From contig CAKPZY010000024.1 in assembly GCA_934215475.1 (NCBI GenBank), positions 1 through 29,595 of the forward strand: a stretch of 29,595 nt of DNA, written 5' to 3'. This document shows positions 1-7,837 of the stretch, piece by piece (position 1 is the first letter of the stretch; each line of letters begins with the position of its first letter). The stretch comes from an uncultured Ligilactobacillus sp. GTDB taxonomy: Bacteria; Bacillota; Bacilli; Lactobacillales; Lactobacillaceae. Under the pieces are notes generated by a model. The model had not been told where the DNA came from and searched no databases. It worked only from the letters and a program-made list of their open reading frames with translations. Made by a program: the position numbers and the translations under genes.

Positions 1-76
1 TTGCACTTACCTTCACGGTAAGCGACCTCACACATTTGATTTGTCGAAACTTTGTTCAGTTTTCAAAGATCTACTA
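1..76 (-). promoter_or_regulatory. rRNA operon leader with boxA-like antiterminator
   Basis: Read on the minus strand, the segment contains GATCTTTGAAAACTGAAC (about 75-55), followed by a short hairpin CTTACC/GGTAAG at the window edge (about 22-6). The TTTGAAAACTGAAC string is typical of the boxA-bearing leader and spacer of rRNA operons in lactobacilli and bacilli. The 16S gene itself would lie to the left, outside the window. The identification rests on the conserved leader sequence and on the strong promoter upstream. A 16S-23S spacer is less likely because of that promoter. Confidence 0.6.
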
Positions 77-208
77 TCAATGATAAAACTATTAAAAGCT
101 CAATCACAACGACATTCATTATATCAATAACATCATTGTTTGTAAAGAACCTTTTTATAATTGGCCAAGATTTCCAACGTTGCAAAATCATAAAAGACCA
201 ACTCCAAA

Positions 209-237
209 ATCATACCATCAAGATGGTTAAATGTCAA
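209..237 (-). promoter_or_regulatory. rrn promoter, TTGACA-N17-TATGAT
   Basis: On the minus strand TTGACA (237-232) and TATGAT (214-209) are separated by exactly 17 bases, close to the ideal sigma-A promoter. Transcription would start near 202 and run left through the boxA-like leader at 76-1. I therefore assign it to a ribosomal RNA operon. The 300 bases between this leader and the S1-domain gene hold no credible gene; the 85-codon plus-strand frame at 52-309 has no ribosome binding site and crosses the leader. Confidence 0.6.
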
Positions 238-332
238 AACAATCTTAAAATTGATCATCCATATTTTTTTATATCGTTAAAAACGACAAGAACTATAATA
301 CCAGCCTGAAACGTAGTTCGTCAACCCTTTTT

Positions 333-725
333 TTACTTTCCAGAATCAATGTCTGCCAACGCATCTGTAACCCATCCGCCTAAACGGTCTCTAAGGGGTT
401 TAAAACCTGTATTAACATTACGGTCTGTCCAATAAGTTTTATGCTGAAAGCGGGCGCGCTTACGCGGTTGCGAAAAGTCAAAAGGCTTTTCCAAGCATCT
501 AATAGACAATGAAATTTTACCAGTATAAAGATCAATATCGATCACCATTACTGAAACATCCTGTCCGATGTGTAAATATTTGGAAACATCATCAACGAAC
601 CCATGATGGCATTCAGAAATATGAATCAACCCTTGAGTATGTTCATCTAATGAAACAAAGGCACCGTAAGGCTGGATACCTGTAATGCGGCCGCGTATCA
701 CTTGACCAATTCGATAGTCTGCCAT
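333..725 (-). CDS. cvfD: S1-domain RNA-binding protein, CvfD/YugI family
   Basis: A 130-residue protein with one N-terminal S1 fold (about residues 4-75). The typical S1 pattern is visible: GQVIRGRITGIQPYGAFVSL near the start, GLIHISE, and GKISLSIR. The rest is a basic linker (PRKRARFQ) and a short C-terminal segment like that of Bacillus YugI (general stress protein 13). Proteins of this family bind RNA or ribosomes; CvfD acts as a post-transcriptional regulator in streptococci. The exact targets here are unknown. The start ATG has a GAAGGGAG site 8 bases upstream. It lies 34 bases behind the cyclophilin gene and is probably cotranscribed with it. An rRNA operon promoter follows. Confidence 0.85.
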   Translation of the reverse strand: MADYRIGQVIRGRITGIQPYGAFVSLDEHTQGLIHISECHHGFVDDVSKYLHIGQDVSVMVIDIDLYTGKISLSIRCLEKPFDFSQPRKRARFQHKTYWTDRNVNTGFKPLRDRLGGWVTDALADIDSGK

Positions 726-759
726 ATAAACTCCCTTCTATTAAATTCATAATAATTTC

Positions 760-1341
760 TTATTCGATATTTACACTTTCAATAGTGATATCTGTAATCG
801 GTTTGTCTTGACTGCCCGTTTGAACGGCAGCGATCTCGTCAACAATATCCAAACCGCTAATGACCTGCCCAAAAACAGTATGATGAAAATCGAGCCATGG
901 TGTGCCGCCCTTTTGATACAAATTGATTATCTCCTCTGGATAACCGGCATTTCTCATTTGCTCGTTGAGCTGTTCAGGCAAGTTAGTACTTTGAACAATG
1001 AAGAATTGACTACCATTAGTGTTAGGGCCCGCATTAGCCATGGATAAGGCACCGCGCACATTAAATAACTGGGGAGAAAACTCGTCGGCAAAAGGTTCAC
1101 CAAAGAAGCTTTTACCTCCCATTCCATTACCAGTGGGATCACCACCCTGGATCATAAAATCCGGAATAACCCGGTGAAAAATGGTCCCATCATAATAATG
1201 CTCATTAGCTAACCCAATAAAATTCTGAACCGTTTTAGGCGCCTGGTCAGAAAACAGCTGAATCAAAACCTCGCCCCTATTCGTCTTAATGCGAGCTTTG
1301 GATCCTTGTTCTTGTGCAAGATTTAATTGTGGATAATTCAT
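760..1341 (-). CDS. ppiB: Cyclophilin-type peptidyl-prolyl cis-trans isomerase
   Basis: A 193-residue cytoplasmic cyclophilin with no signal peptide. The catalytic core is intact: FHRVIPDFMIQGGDP with the active-site Arg, NGSQFFI, and a Trp-containing loop before HHTVFGQV. It catalyses proline isomerisation during protein folding. A loop of about 25 residues (LPEQLNEQMRNAGYPEEI) between the NGSQFFI strand and the Trp loop is typical of the longer lactobacillar cyclophilins. The start ATG is preceded by AAGGAG 11 bases upstream. A TATAAT element lies at 1375-1380 on this strand, but I see no clear -35. The S1-domain gene follows after 34 bases. Confidence 0.93.
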   Translation of the reverse strand: MNYPQLNLAQEQGSKARIKTNRGEVLIQLFSDQAPKTVQNFIGLANEHYYDGTIFHRVIPDFMIQGGDPTGNGMGGKSFFGEPFADEFSPQLFNVRGALSMANAGPNTNGSQFFIVQSTNLPEQLNEQMRNAGYPEEIINLYQKGGTPWLDFHHTVFGQVISGLDIVDEIAAVQTGSQDKPITDITIESVNIE

Positions 1342-1413
1342 AAACCGACTTACTCCTTATCATTATTATTCCCTATTATAATACTAAAGAATGGGTAAAT
1401 TTACCAATTTATT

Positions 1414-1441
1414 TTAACACTTATTAATGCTAGGCTATAAA
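1414..1441 (+). promoter_or_regulatory. Probable promoter of the FNR gene, TTAACA-N16-TATAAA
   Basis: TTAACA at 1414-1419 and TATAAA at 1436-1441 are 16 bases apart and oriented towards the ferredoxin-NADP reductase gene. This would give a leader of roughly 130 bases. It sits in the divergent gap next to the cyclophilin gene. Prediction by eye only. Confidence 0.45.
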
Positions 1442-1577
1442 TTGAAACAAAATTTTAAAATACAATGCTGGTGACCATCGAAGGTCAAACAAAATTTAAC
1501 AGGCAAAGAATATGGTGACAAACGGCACTTCAAATCTTGCCTTACCTTATTTTGGAAAGGAGATTTGTTGAATAACA

Positions 1578-2582
1578 ATGGAAGACACCAACAAATACTA
1601 CGACTTAACAATAATTGGCGGCGGACCGGTCGGAATGTTCGCAGCCACATACGCCAGGATGCATATGGCAAAAACTCAGCTCATTGAAAGCTTAAGTATC
1701 TTAGGAGGACAAGTTTCAGCCCTATTTCCGGCTAAAACATTGTACGATATACCAGCCTACTATCAAACAACAGGTAAACAACTGATAGCCGACCTGGCTG
1801 TTCAAACTAAAGCATTCGATCCGGATATTTATCTAGGCGAAACGGTCAAATCATTCGCCAAGACAGCAAATGGTTTTCGAATAGAAACTACTAAACGCAT
1901 GACTTTCAGCAAAGCAATCATTATCGCGGCCGGGATCGGCTCATTTGCACCGCGCAAATTAAGGCTCGCTGATGCAGATAACTTTGAAGGTAAGCAACTG
2001 CATTATTTTGTTTCCGATCCTCATGCATTTGTCGGCAAAAATGTTGCTCTGGCGGGCGGAGGTGATTCCGCCGTTGATTGGGCTTTAGAGCTCGCTCCTT
2101 TAGCTAAGACTGTCACAGTCATTCATCGCAGAAACAAATTTAGGGCTTTGGAAAACAGCATTGCTCAACTTAAACAAATGAAAAATACTAACTTACTGAC
2201 ACCTTATACGATCAAAGGGCTTAAGTCAGCAACAAATGATTCCTTACAAATAACTTTACAAAAATCACGCACGGAAGAACAAATTGTCCGGACTGTTGAT
2301 GACTTGATCGTTAATTACGGATTTACCTCCAGCAATAGACTGATCGAGTCCTGGGGACTAGAAATGAAACGCCATGGCATCAAGGTAAGTGAAAAACAAG
2401 AAACTTCTTTGCCTGGTGTTTATGCGATCGGGGACATCGCGTACAAAGATGGACGTCCTGCATTAATTGCCTCTGGTATGGGTGAAGCTCCGACAGCAGT
2501 TAACAATGCTTTGCTTTACGTTTATCCCGACCGGCGTCAGCCCGCTCACAGCACGGAGTTAATGTTAAAATATAAACACTAA
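1578..2582 (+). CDS. Ferredoxin--NADP+ reductase, thioredoxin reductase-like (YumC type)
   Basis: A 334-residue flavoprotein of the thioredoxin-reductase-like FNR type. The FAD-binding GGGPVG is at residues 14-19 and the NADPH-binding GGGDSA at 160-165. The FAD-closing GDIAYKDGRPALIASG motif is near the C terminus. The CxxC redox pair of true thioredoxin reductases is absent, which points to ferredoxin/flavodoxin-NADP reductase (EC 1.18.1.2), the YumC family. It would supply low-potential electrons to ferredoxin or flavodoxin. The start is fixed by an in-frame stop just upstream of the ATG. An AAAGGAGA site lies 15 bases upstream, somewhat far. The gene stands alone, ahead of the DedA gene. 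Confidence 0.9.
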   Translation: MEDTNKYYDLTIIGGGPVGMFAATYARMHMAKTQLIESLSILGGQVSALFPAKTLYDIPAYYQTTGKQLIADLAVQTKAFDPDIYLGETVKSFAKTANGFRIETTKRMTFSKAIIIAAGIGSFAPRKLRLADADNFEGKQLHYFVSDPHAFVGKNVALAGGGDSAVDWALELAPLAKTVTVIHRRNKFRALENSIAQLKQMKNTNLLTPYTIKGLKSATNDSLQITLQKSRTEEQIVRTVDDLIVNYGFTSSNRLIESWGLEMKRHGIKVSEKQETSLPGVYAIGDIAYKDGRPALIASGMGEAPTAVNNALLYVYPDRRQPAHSTELMLKYKH

Positions 2583-2669
2583 AATTTTCTTAAGGTCGAA
2601 CCAATCACTTGGTATTTTTATGCCGAGCTATTATAATGTGCACAATTGATATTAAAAGGAGCAAAATAT

Positions 2670-3353
2670 TTGGCAAACTTAATTGATTTCGTTTTGCATA
2701 TCGATACGCATCTGGTCAACATCGTTAACAACTTCGGTGATTGGTCATACGTTATATTATTTCTGATAATTTTTATTGAAACAGGGGCAGTAGTCCTTCC
2801 TTTCTTACCCGGTGATTCTCTTTTGTTTGCGGCGGCGGCCCTGGCAGCGAATCCAGATTACGGTTTAAACATTTGGATCTTTGTTGCAGTGTTTTTAGCG
2901 GCACCGATACTGGGAGATTCGACCAACTTCTTCATTGGCCATTTTTTGGGAAGCAAGCTAAAAACAACTTCCTGGTTTAACAAAGCAGTTAAGCCTGAAT
3001 ATTTTGACCAAACAGAAGAATTTTTCGAAAAACACGGTGCCATGTCGATAACCTTAGCACGTTTTATGCCAATCATTCGTACCTTTGCCCCTTTTATTGC
3101 AGCAGGCAGCGGATTGAAATACAGCAGCTTTATCCGACATAATCTGATTGGGGCTGTTGTATGGGTCGCGCTTTGTTGCGGAGCAGGTTTCTTCTTTGGA
3201 AACATGCCATTTGTTAAAGAACATTTCTCATTCATAGTTATCGGTATTATCGTCGTGTCGTTGATCCCAGCCATTGTTGGTTTATTGAAATCGCGGACCA
3301 GTCCGACACATGCTTCAAAAGAAATAAGTACTCCAATAGATGAAAAAGATTAA
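2670..3353 (+). CDS. DedA family integral membrane protein
   Basis: A 227-residue membrane protein of the DedA (SNARE-associated, VTT) family. Visible family motifs are the acidic first segment (FIETGAVVLPFLPGDSLLF), GDSTNFFIGHFLGSK, and the arginine-rich ITLARFMPIIRTFAPFIAAG helix hairpin. About five hydrophobic segments are seen. Members of the family act as proton-dependent lipid flippases, for example of undecaprenyl phosphate or phosphatidylethanolamine; the substrate here is unknown. I start it at a TTG because AAAGGAG lies 8 bases before it. An earlier in-frame TTG at 2646 has no such site. It converges with the DUF1461 gene over a shared terminator. Confidence 0.85.
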   Translation: MANLIDFVLHIDTHLVNIVNNFGDWSYVILFLIIFIETGAVVLPFLPGDSLLFAAAALAANPDYGLNIWIFVAVFLAAPILGDSTNFFIGHFLGSKLKTTSWFNKAVKPEYFDQTEEFFEKHGAMSITLARFMPIIRTFAPFIAAGSGLKYSSFIRHNLIGAVVWVALCCGAGFFFGNMPFVKEHFSFIVIGIIVVSLIPAIVGLLKSRTSPTHASKEISTPIDEKD

Positions 3354-3365
3354 ATAATTGGAAAA

Positions 3366-3411
3366 GTTCTCAAGGATCTGTCGACCGACAAAAATCCTGA
3401 GAGCTTTTTTT
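3366..3411. terminator. Bidirectional terminator between dedA and DUF1461 genes
   Basis: GTTCTCAAGGAT and ATCCTGAGAGC form an 11-bp stem with one bulge and a G-T pair. It is followed by a run of seven T on the plus strand and by CTTTTCC on the minus strand. It lies between two convergent genes and probably serves both. Confidence 0.8.
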
Positions 3412-3421
3412 GCACCCATTT

Positions 3422-4051
3422 TCATTTGCTTAAACTTCTTTTACCGATAACTATCATGCTGATCAGTGCGGCACAAAACAAACTGAAAAACATGATGAAG
3501 CATGCCAGAAAGAAATTATCGGGTAAAGCATTGATGATCGGGTCTTTAACCGCATCAAAAACCCAGTCCTGGTTACGAAACAGTACTTCATGAAATGTGA
3601 TGAAAAATTGCTGAAAAGACAGCAGCATAATTATTACGAGCAAAATGACACCTGTCAACACCATTTGAGCTGGCGCGATCAACTTCCACAGTGTATTGTG
3701 CTGTTTTAGTGTTTTCAAATAAACCCAACTAAAAGGCGCACCAACGATCAAGATTGCATAGTTTAACAAAAATAAATGTTTTACATCCGCGAAATGGGTT
3801 AAACCATCCGCTGAGCTAGGCAAGCTCATATGAAGAGAAGTGACCCAAGGAAAATTTAAATAATTCAACAAATGTTGATAATTTTTTACTAATTCTGGCC
3901 GAGATAATCCAACATTATTAGCTAAGTGGTGGTGATCAACAAAAAAATAGTATAGCGGTTGAAAGTTGATCACGACGGTGATACACAAGGCAATCAACGT
4001 CAGCATAAAAACCACTAAGTAAACCCGCTGTCCCTTTAGATCTCTATTCAT
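3422..4051 (-). CDS. DUF1461 (TIGR01906) integral membrane protein
   Basis: A 209-residue protein with four clear transmembrane segments: near the N terminus (VYLVVFMLTLIALCITVVI), two in the middle, and one before the basic end KRSLSK. A 70-residue, probably extracytoplasmic loop follows the first helix. It matches the uncharacterised TIGR01906 family, which is commonly found next to the NagD-like phosphatase in lactic acid bacteria. I start it at the ATG at 4051, because GGGAG lies 8 bases upstream and the ATG overlaps the phosphatase stop as ATGA. This suggests translational coupling. A longer frame starts 15 bases earlier without a good site. The function is unknown. Confidence 0.8.
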   Translation of the reverse strand: MNRDLKGQRVYLVVFMLTLIALCITVVINFQPLYYFFVDHHHLANNVGLSRPELVKNYQHLLNYLNFPWVTSLHMSLPSSADGLTHFADVKHLFLLNYAILIVGAPFSWVYLKTLKQHNTLWKLIAPAQMVLTGVILLVIIMLLSFQQFFITFHEVLFRNQDWVFDAVKDPIINALPDNFFLACFIMFFSLFCAALISMIVIGKRSLSK

Positions 4052-4824
4052 CCAATAATCTCCCATTGATCTAGAGAATCAATTTCATGAGTAGGTTTGA
4101 CTGCTTGCTGTGCCACTAATTTCCTGGTCGAGACCCCTGTGTAGACTAGCAGTGTATCAATTCCAAAGTTGATCCCTGCTGAGATATCAGTCATATAATT
4201 ATCTCCCACCATCACAACTTCGTCTTTGGCCAAGCCTAATTGCTCCAAAGCTTTCTCCATAATGATCGTCTCTGGTTTGCCGATATAAGTCGCCCTTTGT
4301 TGTGTAGATCTTTCAACTAAAGCTATTAATGAACCAGCCCCTGGGACTAAACCGCGCTCATTAGGCAAGTTGGTATCGGCATTGGTCCCGATAAAACGTG
4401 CCCCCCTTTTGATCGCTAATGTTGCCAACTCAAACTTATGATAAGTTGCATCATAATCTAAGCCAACCACAACATAGTCAGGGGTCTCTTCTTCAAAGGT
4501 AAACCCACGACTGATCAGCGCTTTTTTTAACCCAATTTCACCAATAGCATAGACCGAACGCTTAGCAGGATCTAAATCAGCCAGATAATCTGCGGTAGCC
4601 AAGGCAGATGTAAACACATTATTGACAGAAACGTGGATATCAAAATTTTCTGCCAGATTATCGACTACTTTCTCTGGCTCTTGTGTACTGTTATTCGTAA
4701 CGAACAAAAACGGCAGCCCCTTGTTCTGCAGCCTTTCTATAAAATTTTTGGCTGCAGGGATCTTCTCTTTGCCACGATACATCGTCCCATCCAGGTCGAT
4801 CAAGTAACCACGATACCTCTTCAT
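4048..4824 (-). CDS. NagD-like HAD phosphatase (TIGR01457)
   Basis: A 258-residue HAD-superfamily phosphatase of the NagD/AraL subclass (C2-cap type). Motif I is DLDGT at residues 10-14 with the nucleophile Asp10 and acid-base Asp12. Motif II is TNNST at 43-47, the motif III lysine is in GKPE, and motif IV is GDNYMTDI. Members dephosphorylate small sugar or nucleoside phosphates; the lactobacillar group is uncharacterised and may do metabolite repair. The second codon of the open frame, an ATG, is chosen over the TTG just before it because AGAGAG lies 6 bases upstream. The last bases overlap the DUF1461 start by 4. Confidence 0.88.
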   Translation of the reverse strand: MKRYRGYLIDLDGTMYRGKEKIPAAKNFIERLQNKGLPFLFVTNNSTQEPEKVVDNLAENFDIHVSVNNVFTSALATADYLADLDPAKRSVYAIGEIGLKKALISRGFTFEEETPDYVVVGLDYDATYHKFELATLAIKRGARFIGTNADTNLPNERGLVPGAGSLIALVERSTQQRATYIGKPETIIMEKALEQLGLAKDEVVMVGDNYMTDISAGINFGIDTLLVYTGVSTRKLVAQQAVKPTHEIDSLDQWEIIG

Positions 4825-4879
4825 CAATATCTCTCTTTCTATTTTTCAAATACATTTAATAAAAGAAAAACAATACTCT

Positions 4880-4920
4880 AAATCATTAAAATTGGCCAGC
4901 AATAACTGACCAAATGATTT
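4880..4920 (-). terminator. Probable terminator after yutD
   Basis: On the minus strand an outer AAATCATT/AATGATTT pair encloses TTGGTCAG-TTATTG-CTGGCCAA, an 8-bp stem with one G-U pair. U-rich sequence follows further on. It lies between yutD and the HAD phosphatase gene, so the two may be separate transcripts. It is weaker than a classical terminator. Confidence 0.45.
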
Positions 4921-4982
4921 AACGTTTAACAAATTTAAAATGTCCAGTATTATGAGCCAAAAAATTAGCTAACATTTAAGCC

Positions 4983-5600
4983 TCACTTTTGGCGAATGAC
5001 AAAATGCCTTTTTTTGGACCGACTAGTCGTCTTAACTACCTTAACCGGTTCATGCTTAGAATGGCGAGAATGCATAGAATAATTTTTATCAGTGCCGTGA
5101 GACGAGAGTTTATTCTTATGATTGCGTCCCCGACGGCGGCCATGCGCCTTGGCTGACTGGCGTTTCTTATGCGCGTTTTCCTTACCATACAGTTCTTTAT
5201 CTAAAGTGGAACTGGATTTTTGTTTTTTAACAGCCAAGTTTTTCAGAACAAAATAAGGACAACCAAAATTACAATATTCATATAGATAATCCTGAAGCCG
5301 ATCAATATCTTGCGCCGGTAATCCCCTATTGCTGCCGCTCTTATAAAAGCCGTGCAGCCTCAACTGATCAAATCCCATGTCGCCGACAATATAATCATAT
5401 TTAGTCAGTATATCACTAAATCGCTCTTCCAATCGTTCGATATCAAATCCATCGTGAAAATTTACCAACAGCTCATATGGGCGTCCGTCGATAGTCAAAT
5501 CTTTCTCATCTTTCATCTTGACTTCACTTGCGTAAGCCTTAATTGCCTCAGCTTTTTTTTCTAATTGCGCTTCTCTGCGCTCCTTTTTTTCACTATTCAC
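4983..5600 (-). CDS. yutD: YutD family protein with basic C-terminal tail
   Basis: A 205-residue protein. Residues 20-125 match the YutD family: YELLVNFHDGFD, KYDYIVGDMGFDQLRLHGFY and YLYEYCNFGCPYFVLKN. The last 65 residues are strongly basic and rich in Lys, Arg, His and Ser (AHGRRRGRNHKNK, HSRHSKHE). This looks like a disordered nucleic-acid-binding tail. The YutD fold is conserved in Firmicutes and its function is unknown. The open frame extends 20 codons upstream, but a GTG at 5600 preceded by GGAGGAG is the clear start. It lies 37 bases behind the YunD-like gene and is probably in one operon with the two phosphoesterases. Confidence 0.82.
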   Translation of the reverse strand: MNSEKKERREAQLEKKAEAIKAYASEVKMKDEKDLTIDGRPYELLVNFHDGFDIERLEERFSDILTKYDYIVGDMGFDQLRLHGFYKSGSNRGLPAQDIDRLQDYLYEYCNFGCPYFVLKNLAVKKQKSSSTLDKELYGKENAHKKRQSAKAHGRRRGRNHKNKLSSHGTDKNYSMHSRHSKHEPVKVVKTTSRSKKRHFVIRQK

Positions 5601-5637
5601 TAAAACTCCTCCAAAAAATAAAATCACATTAATTGTA

Positions 5638-7023
5638 CTATAACGGAAATTTACCTGCAAAATACTCGCCTAAAGAATCCCGCAAGAACCGATCTCCAAT
5701 ATACGAAACCTTTCCAGCAATGTCTAAAGTCGGGAAAAATGGTCCATAAATAAAATTATCCACCGTCCCCAGTGTGTATGTTTTTTCCGGGTCTAAGGGG
5801 TGTTCGTGCCATAAGACCTGTTTTTCACTCTGATCATACTCAATACCATCATAAACAAGTTCTCCAAAAATAGTACCACGAAATCCGTTTCCACGAACAA
5901 TCGACCTGCGTAAATGCCGGCGGTTCTTTTCCATCTCTCTGATCAACCGCCAGATATTATAACCTGTTAATTGGACTCGCACCATGCGCATCGGGTGCGG
6001 CAAAAGTTGATGGAGATCATTTTTAGTCAGTATTCCTTGGTTCAAATCTCCTAAAAAGAGACCTGCGTTTAAAATGGCGGTATCAGTATGAGTTGTTTTC
6101 TCTAACGCTGCTAATCCCTCTTCCATCAAGGTCGAATCATGTACTAAAGAAGCTGTGTATGTTTGCGGCAATCGGGCAACCTTTTGTTCGCTTAAAATTT
6201 TCTGACCGCGTCGAGTATAATTCATTATTTCGTCTTGGTCACCCATAGCCTCTGGCAGTCCTTCTGTCAAAATCGTCCGTGCTTTCTTGTCGGTAATTTT
6301 TTTACTTTCACTAGACACTGTCAGCGAAACTTGGCCAACATAACGGCCCCACTTTCCTGCAGCGCAAACTAATGTGTGGCCATCAATTTCACCATGCTCA
6401 AGCAAATGGTGAGTATGGCTCCCTAATATGACATCAAATTCAGGATATTTGTCAGCAATATAGCGATCCATATCGATCCCCAAGTGCGAAAGTAAAACTA
6501 ACACATCTACTCGCGGACGTATGGTATTGATCAAATCAGGCAATACCGAATCCACGTCTTTTGCCTGCCAGTCGTTCATGGCGTACGTTGGTCCAAAGGG
6601 TGCAGTACAACCCAATAGAGCCACGGTAGTATTATTTTTGGTTTGAATGATCTTTGACTTCTTGGCCCATGCCGGTTGATGACCTGTCCGTAAATCTACC
6701 AGATTATCCAAAACTACAGGAGCTTTACTGTCTGCATAAAGATCAGCCAACTGCTCATGCGAGTTGCCTATTCCTTCATTGTTTCCGATCGTCAAAGCAT
6801 CATAATTTACCGTATTCAAAAGCTCAATGTTGGCCTTACCGTTAGTTGCCTCTGTCAAAGGATGCACTCGGTCCATCGCATCGCCCAAATCGACCGTGAT
6901 CACCGTCTGACCCGATGCTTCCAATTTCTGCTTAGTCTGTTGCAAATATCGTCTAACTTTGGGCCAATTCTCAAAATGAGAATGAAAATCATTTGTATGC
7001 AATATCGTAATTTTTTCAGCCAT
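5638..7023 (-). CDS. YunD-like bifunctional metallophosphatase/5'-nucleotidase
   Basis: A 461-residue two-domain enzyme without a signal peptide, so probably cytoplasmic. The N-terminal calcineurin-like domain has HTNDFHSHF (9-17) with Asp12 and His14, DLGDAMDR near 45-52, GNNEG at 80-84, LLSHLGID, and GSHTHH near 183. The C-terminal 5'-nucleotidase domain carries NAG, the LLPHPMRMVRVQLTG strand and the VDNFIYGPF substrate region. The family hydrolyses nucleotide or nucleotide-sugar phosphates; the B. subtilis homologue is YunD. The ATG has AAAGGA upstream. It starts 5 bases after the upstream phosphoesterase gene ends, so cotranslation is likely. Confidence 0.87.
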   Translation of the reverse strand: MAEKITILHTNDFHSHFENWPKVRRYLQQTKQKLEASGQTVITVDLGDAMDRVHPLTEATNGKANIELLNTVNYDALTIGNNEGIGNSHEQLADLYADSKAPVVLDNLVDLRTGHQPAWAKKSKIIQTKNNTTVALLGCTAPFGPTYAMNDWQAKDVDSVLPDLINTIRPRVDVLVLLSHLGIDMDRYIADKYPEFDVILGSHTHHLLEHGEIDGHTLVCAAGKWGRYVGQVSLTVSSESKKITDKKARTILTEGLPEAMGDQDEIMNYTRRGQKILSEQKVARLPQTYTASLVHDSTLMEEGLAALEKTTHTDTAILNAGLFLGDLNQGILTKNDLHQLLPHPMRMVRVQLTGYNIWRLIREMEKNRRHLRRSIVRGNGFRGTIFGELVYDGIEYDQSEKQVLWHEHPLDPEKTYTLGTVDNFIYGPFFPTLDIAGKVSYIGDRFLRDSLGEYFAGKFPL

Positions 7024-7028
7024 TTTTG

Positions 7029-7637
7029 TTATTTCCTTTTCTGAAAATCTAATTTCTTTCCCTGAACCATTTCCACGACTTCCTTTTGCGAAAACGGCTG
7101 TCCAAACGGTCGTTTATGCTCAGCCAAATAATCAATTTCCGGAGTATCGACCCCTACGTTAATATTAGAAGGTGAGCTCACAGCAGAATTATGAATATGT
7201 CCGTGCAAATTGATACTATTCACTGAAATACCGAGGATCAAGGGATAATGAGTCAAGAAAAACTGGTAATGGTCAAATTTAAGGATCGTCCCAACGTCAT
7301 GAAAATAAAACTTTTCTTTCCCGTCCGGCGTCGTTAGTTGCTGCTTCTTTAGGTATTTGATCAAAGCGCGCGGATCATGATTACCTTTAATAAAAACGAT
7401 CTGTCCATTTAATTGCTTTAGGATCTGAAAAACCTTTTCGTGTCCAGCATTATTCGAGCTCGTCTGTGCGATATCGCCCAAATGATAAACTGTATCTTCT
7501 TCTCCTACCTTTTTATTCCAATTATCAATGATCGTTTGATCCATATCTTCAACATTTAAAAAGTTACGCCTGGCAAAGTGAAGATCATGGGTCAGATGCC
7601 TATCCAAAAAATGTGTGTCCGCTGTAAAGAAAATCAT
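7029..7637 (-). CDS. Small calcineurin-like metallophosphoesterase
   Basis: A 202-residue single-domain phosphoesterase. All metal-ligand motifs are present: Asp7 and His9 in TADTHF, Asp55 in HLGDIA, GNHD at 85-88, His130 in LTHYPL, and LHGHIH at 144-149. It belongs to the compact cytosolic group related to YfcE/MPPE-type enzymes. Its substrate (nucleotide, phosphodiester or RNA end) cannot be read from sequence. The ATG is preceded by GAGGGGC. It leads the probable operon with the YunD-like gene and yutD. Two phosphoesterases in a row suggest related phosphate-ester clean-up roles, which is inference. Confidence 0.82.
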   Translation of the reverse strand: MIFFTADTHFLDRHLTHDLHFARRNFLNVEDMDQTIIDNWNKKVGEEDTVYHLGDIAQTSSNNAGHEKVFQILKQLNGQIVFIKGNHDPRALIKYLKKQQLTTPDGKEKFYFHDVGTILKFDHYQFFLTHYPLILGISVNSINLHGHIHNSAVSSPSNINVGVDTPEIDYLAEHKRPFGQPFSQKEVVEMVQGKKLDFQKRK

Positions 7638-7795
7638 TTTTTCGCCCCTCGAAGTACGATTTACTTAATTTTACACTGATTCGCTTAACAAAAAAAGAAT
7701 CTGCAATGAAAGGAACTGAAAATGCCTCCTTTTAATTCTGAATAGATTAAATTAAGGAAAAGTGGACAAATATTTTAATTTTCCAGAAAAAACGA

Positions 7796-7831
7796 CTAGT
7801 AAGACGGTCTTTCGCCTTATTAGCCGATAAT
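7796..7831 (-). terminator. Terminator after the YtxK-like methyltransferase gene
   Basis: On the minus strand CGGCTAATAAG pairs with CTTACTAGTCG (10 of 11 positions, G-U counted), followed by six T. It sits just behind the methyltransferase stop codon. The remaining ~150 bases up to the phosphoesterase gene show no gene. Confidence 0.75.
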
Positions 7832-7837
7832 TATTAA

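Noticed and set aside
52..309. 85-codon plus-strand open frame at the left edge
   Set aside because: It has no ribosome binding site, an AT-rich odd composition, and runs across the rRNA operon leader and promoter on the other strand.
2858..3274. 138-codon frame antisense to the DedA gene
   Set aside because: It lacks a ribosome binding site and lies fully within a recognised membrane protein gene.
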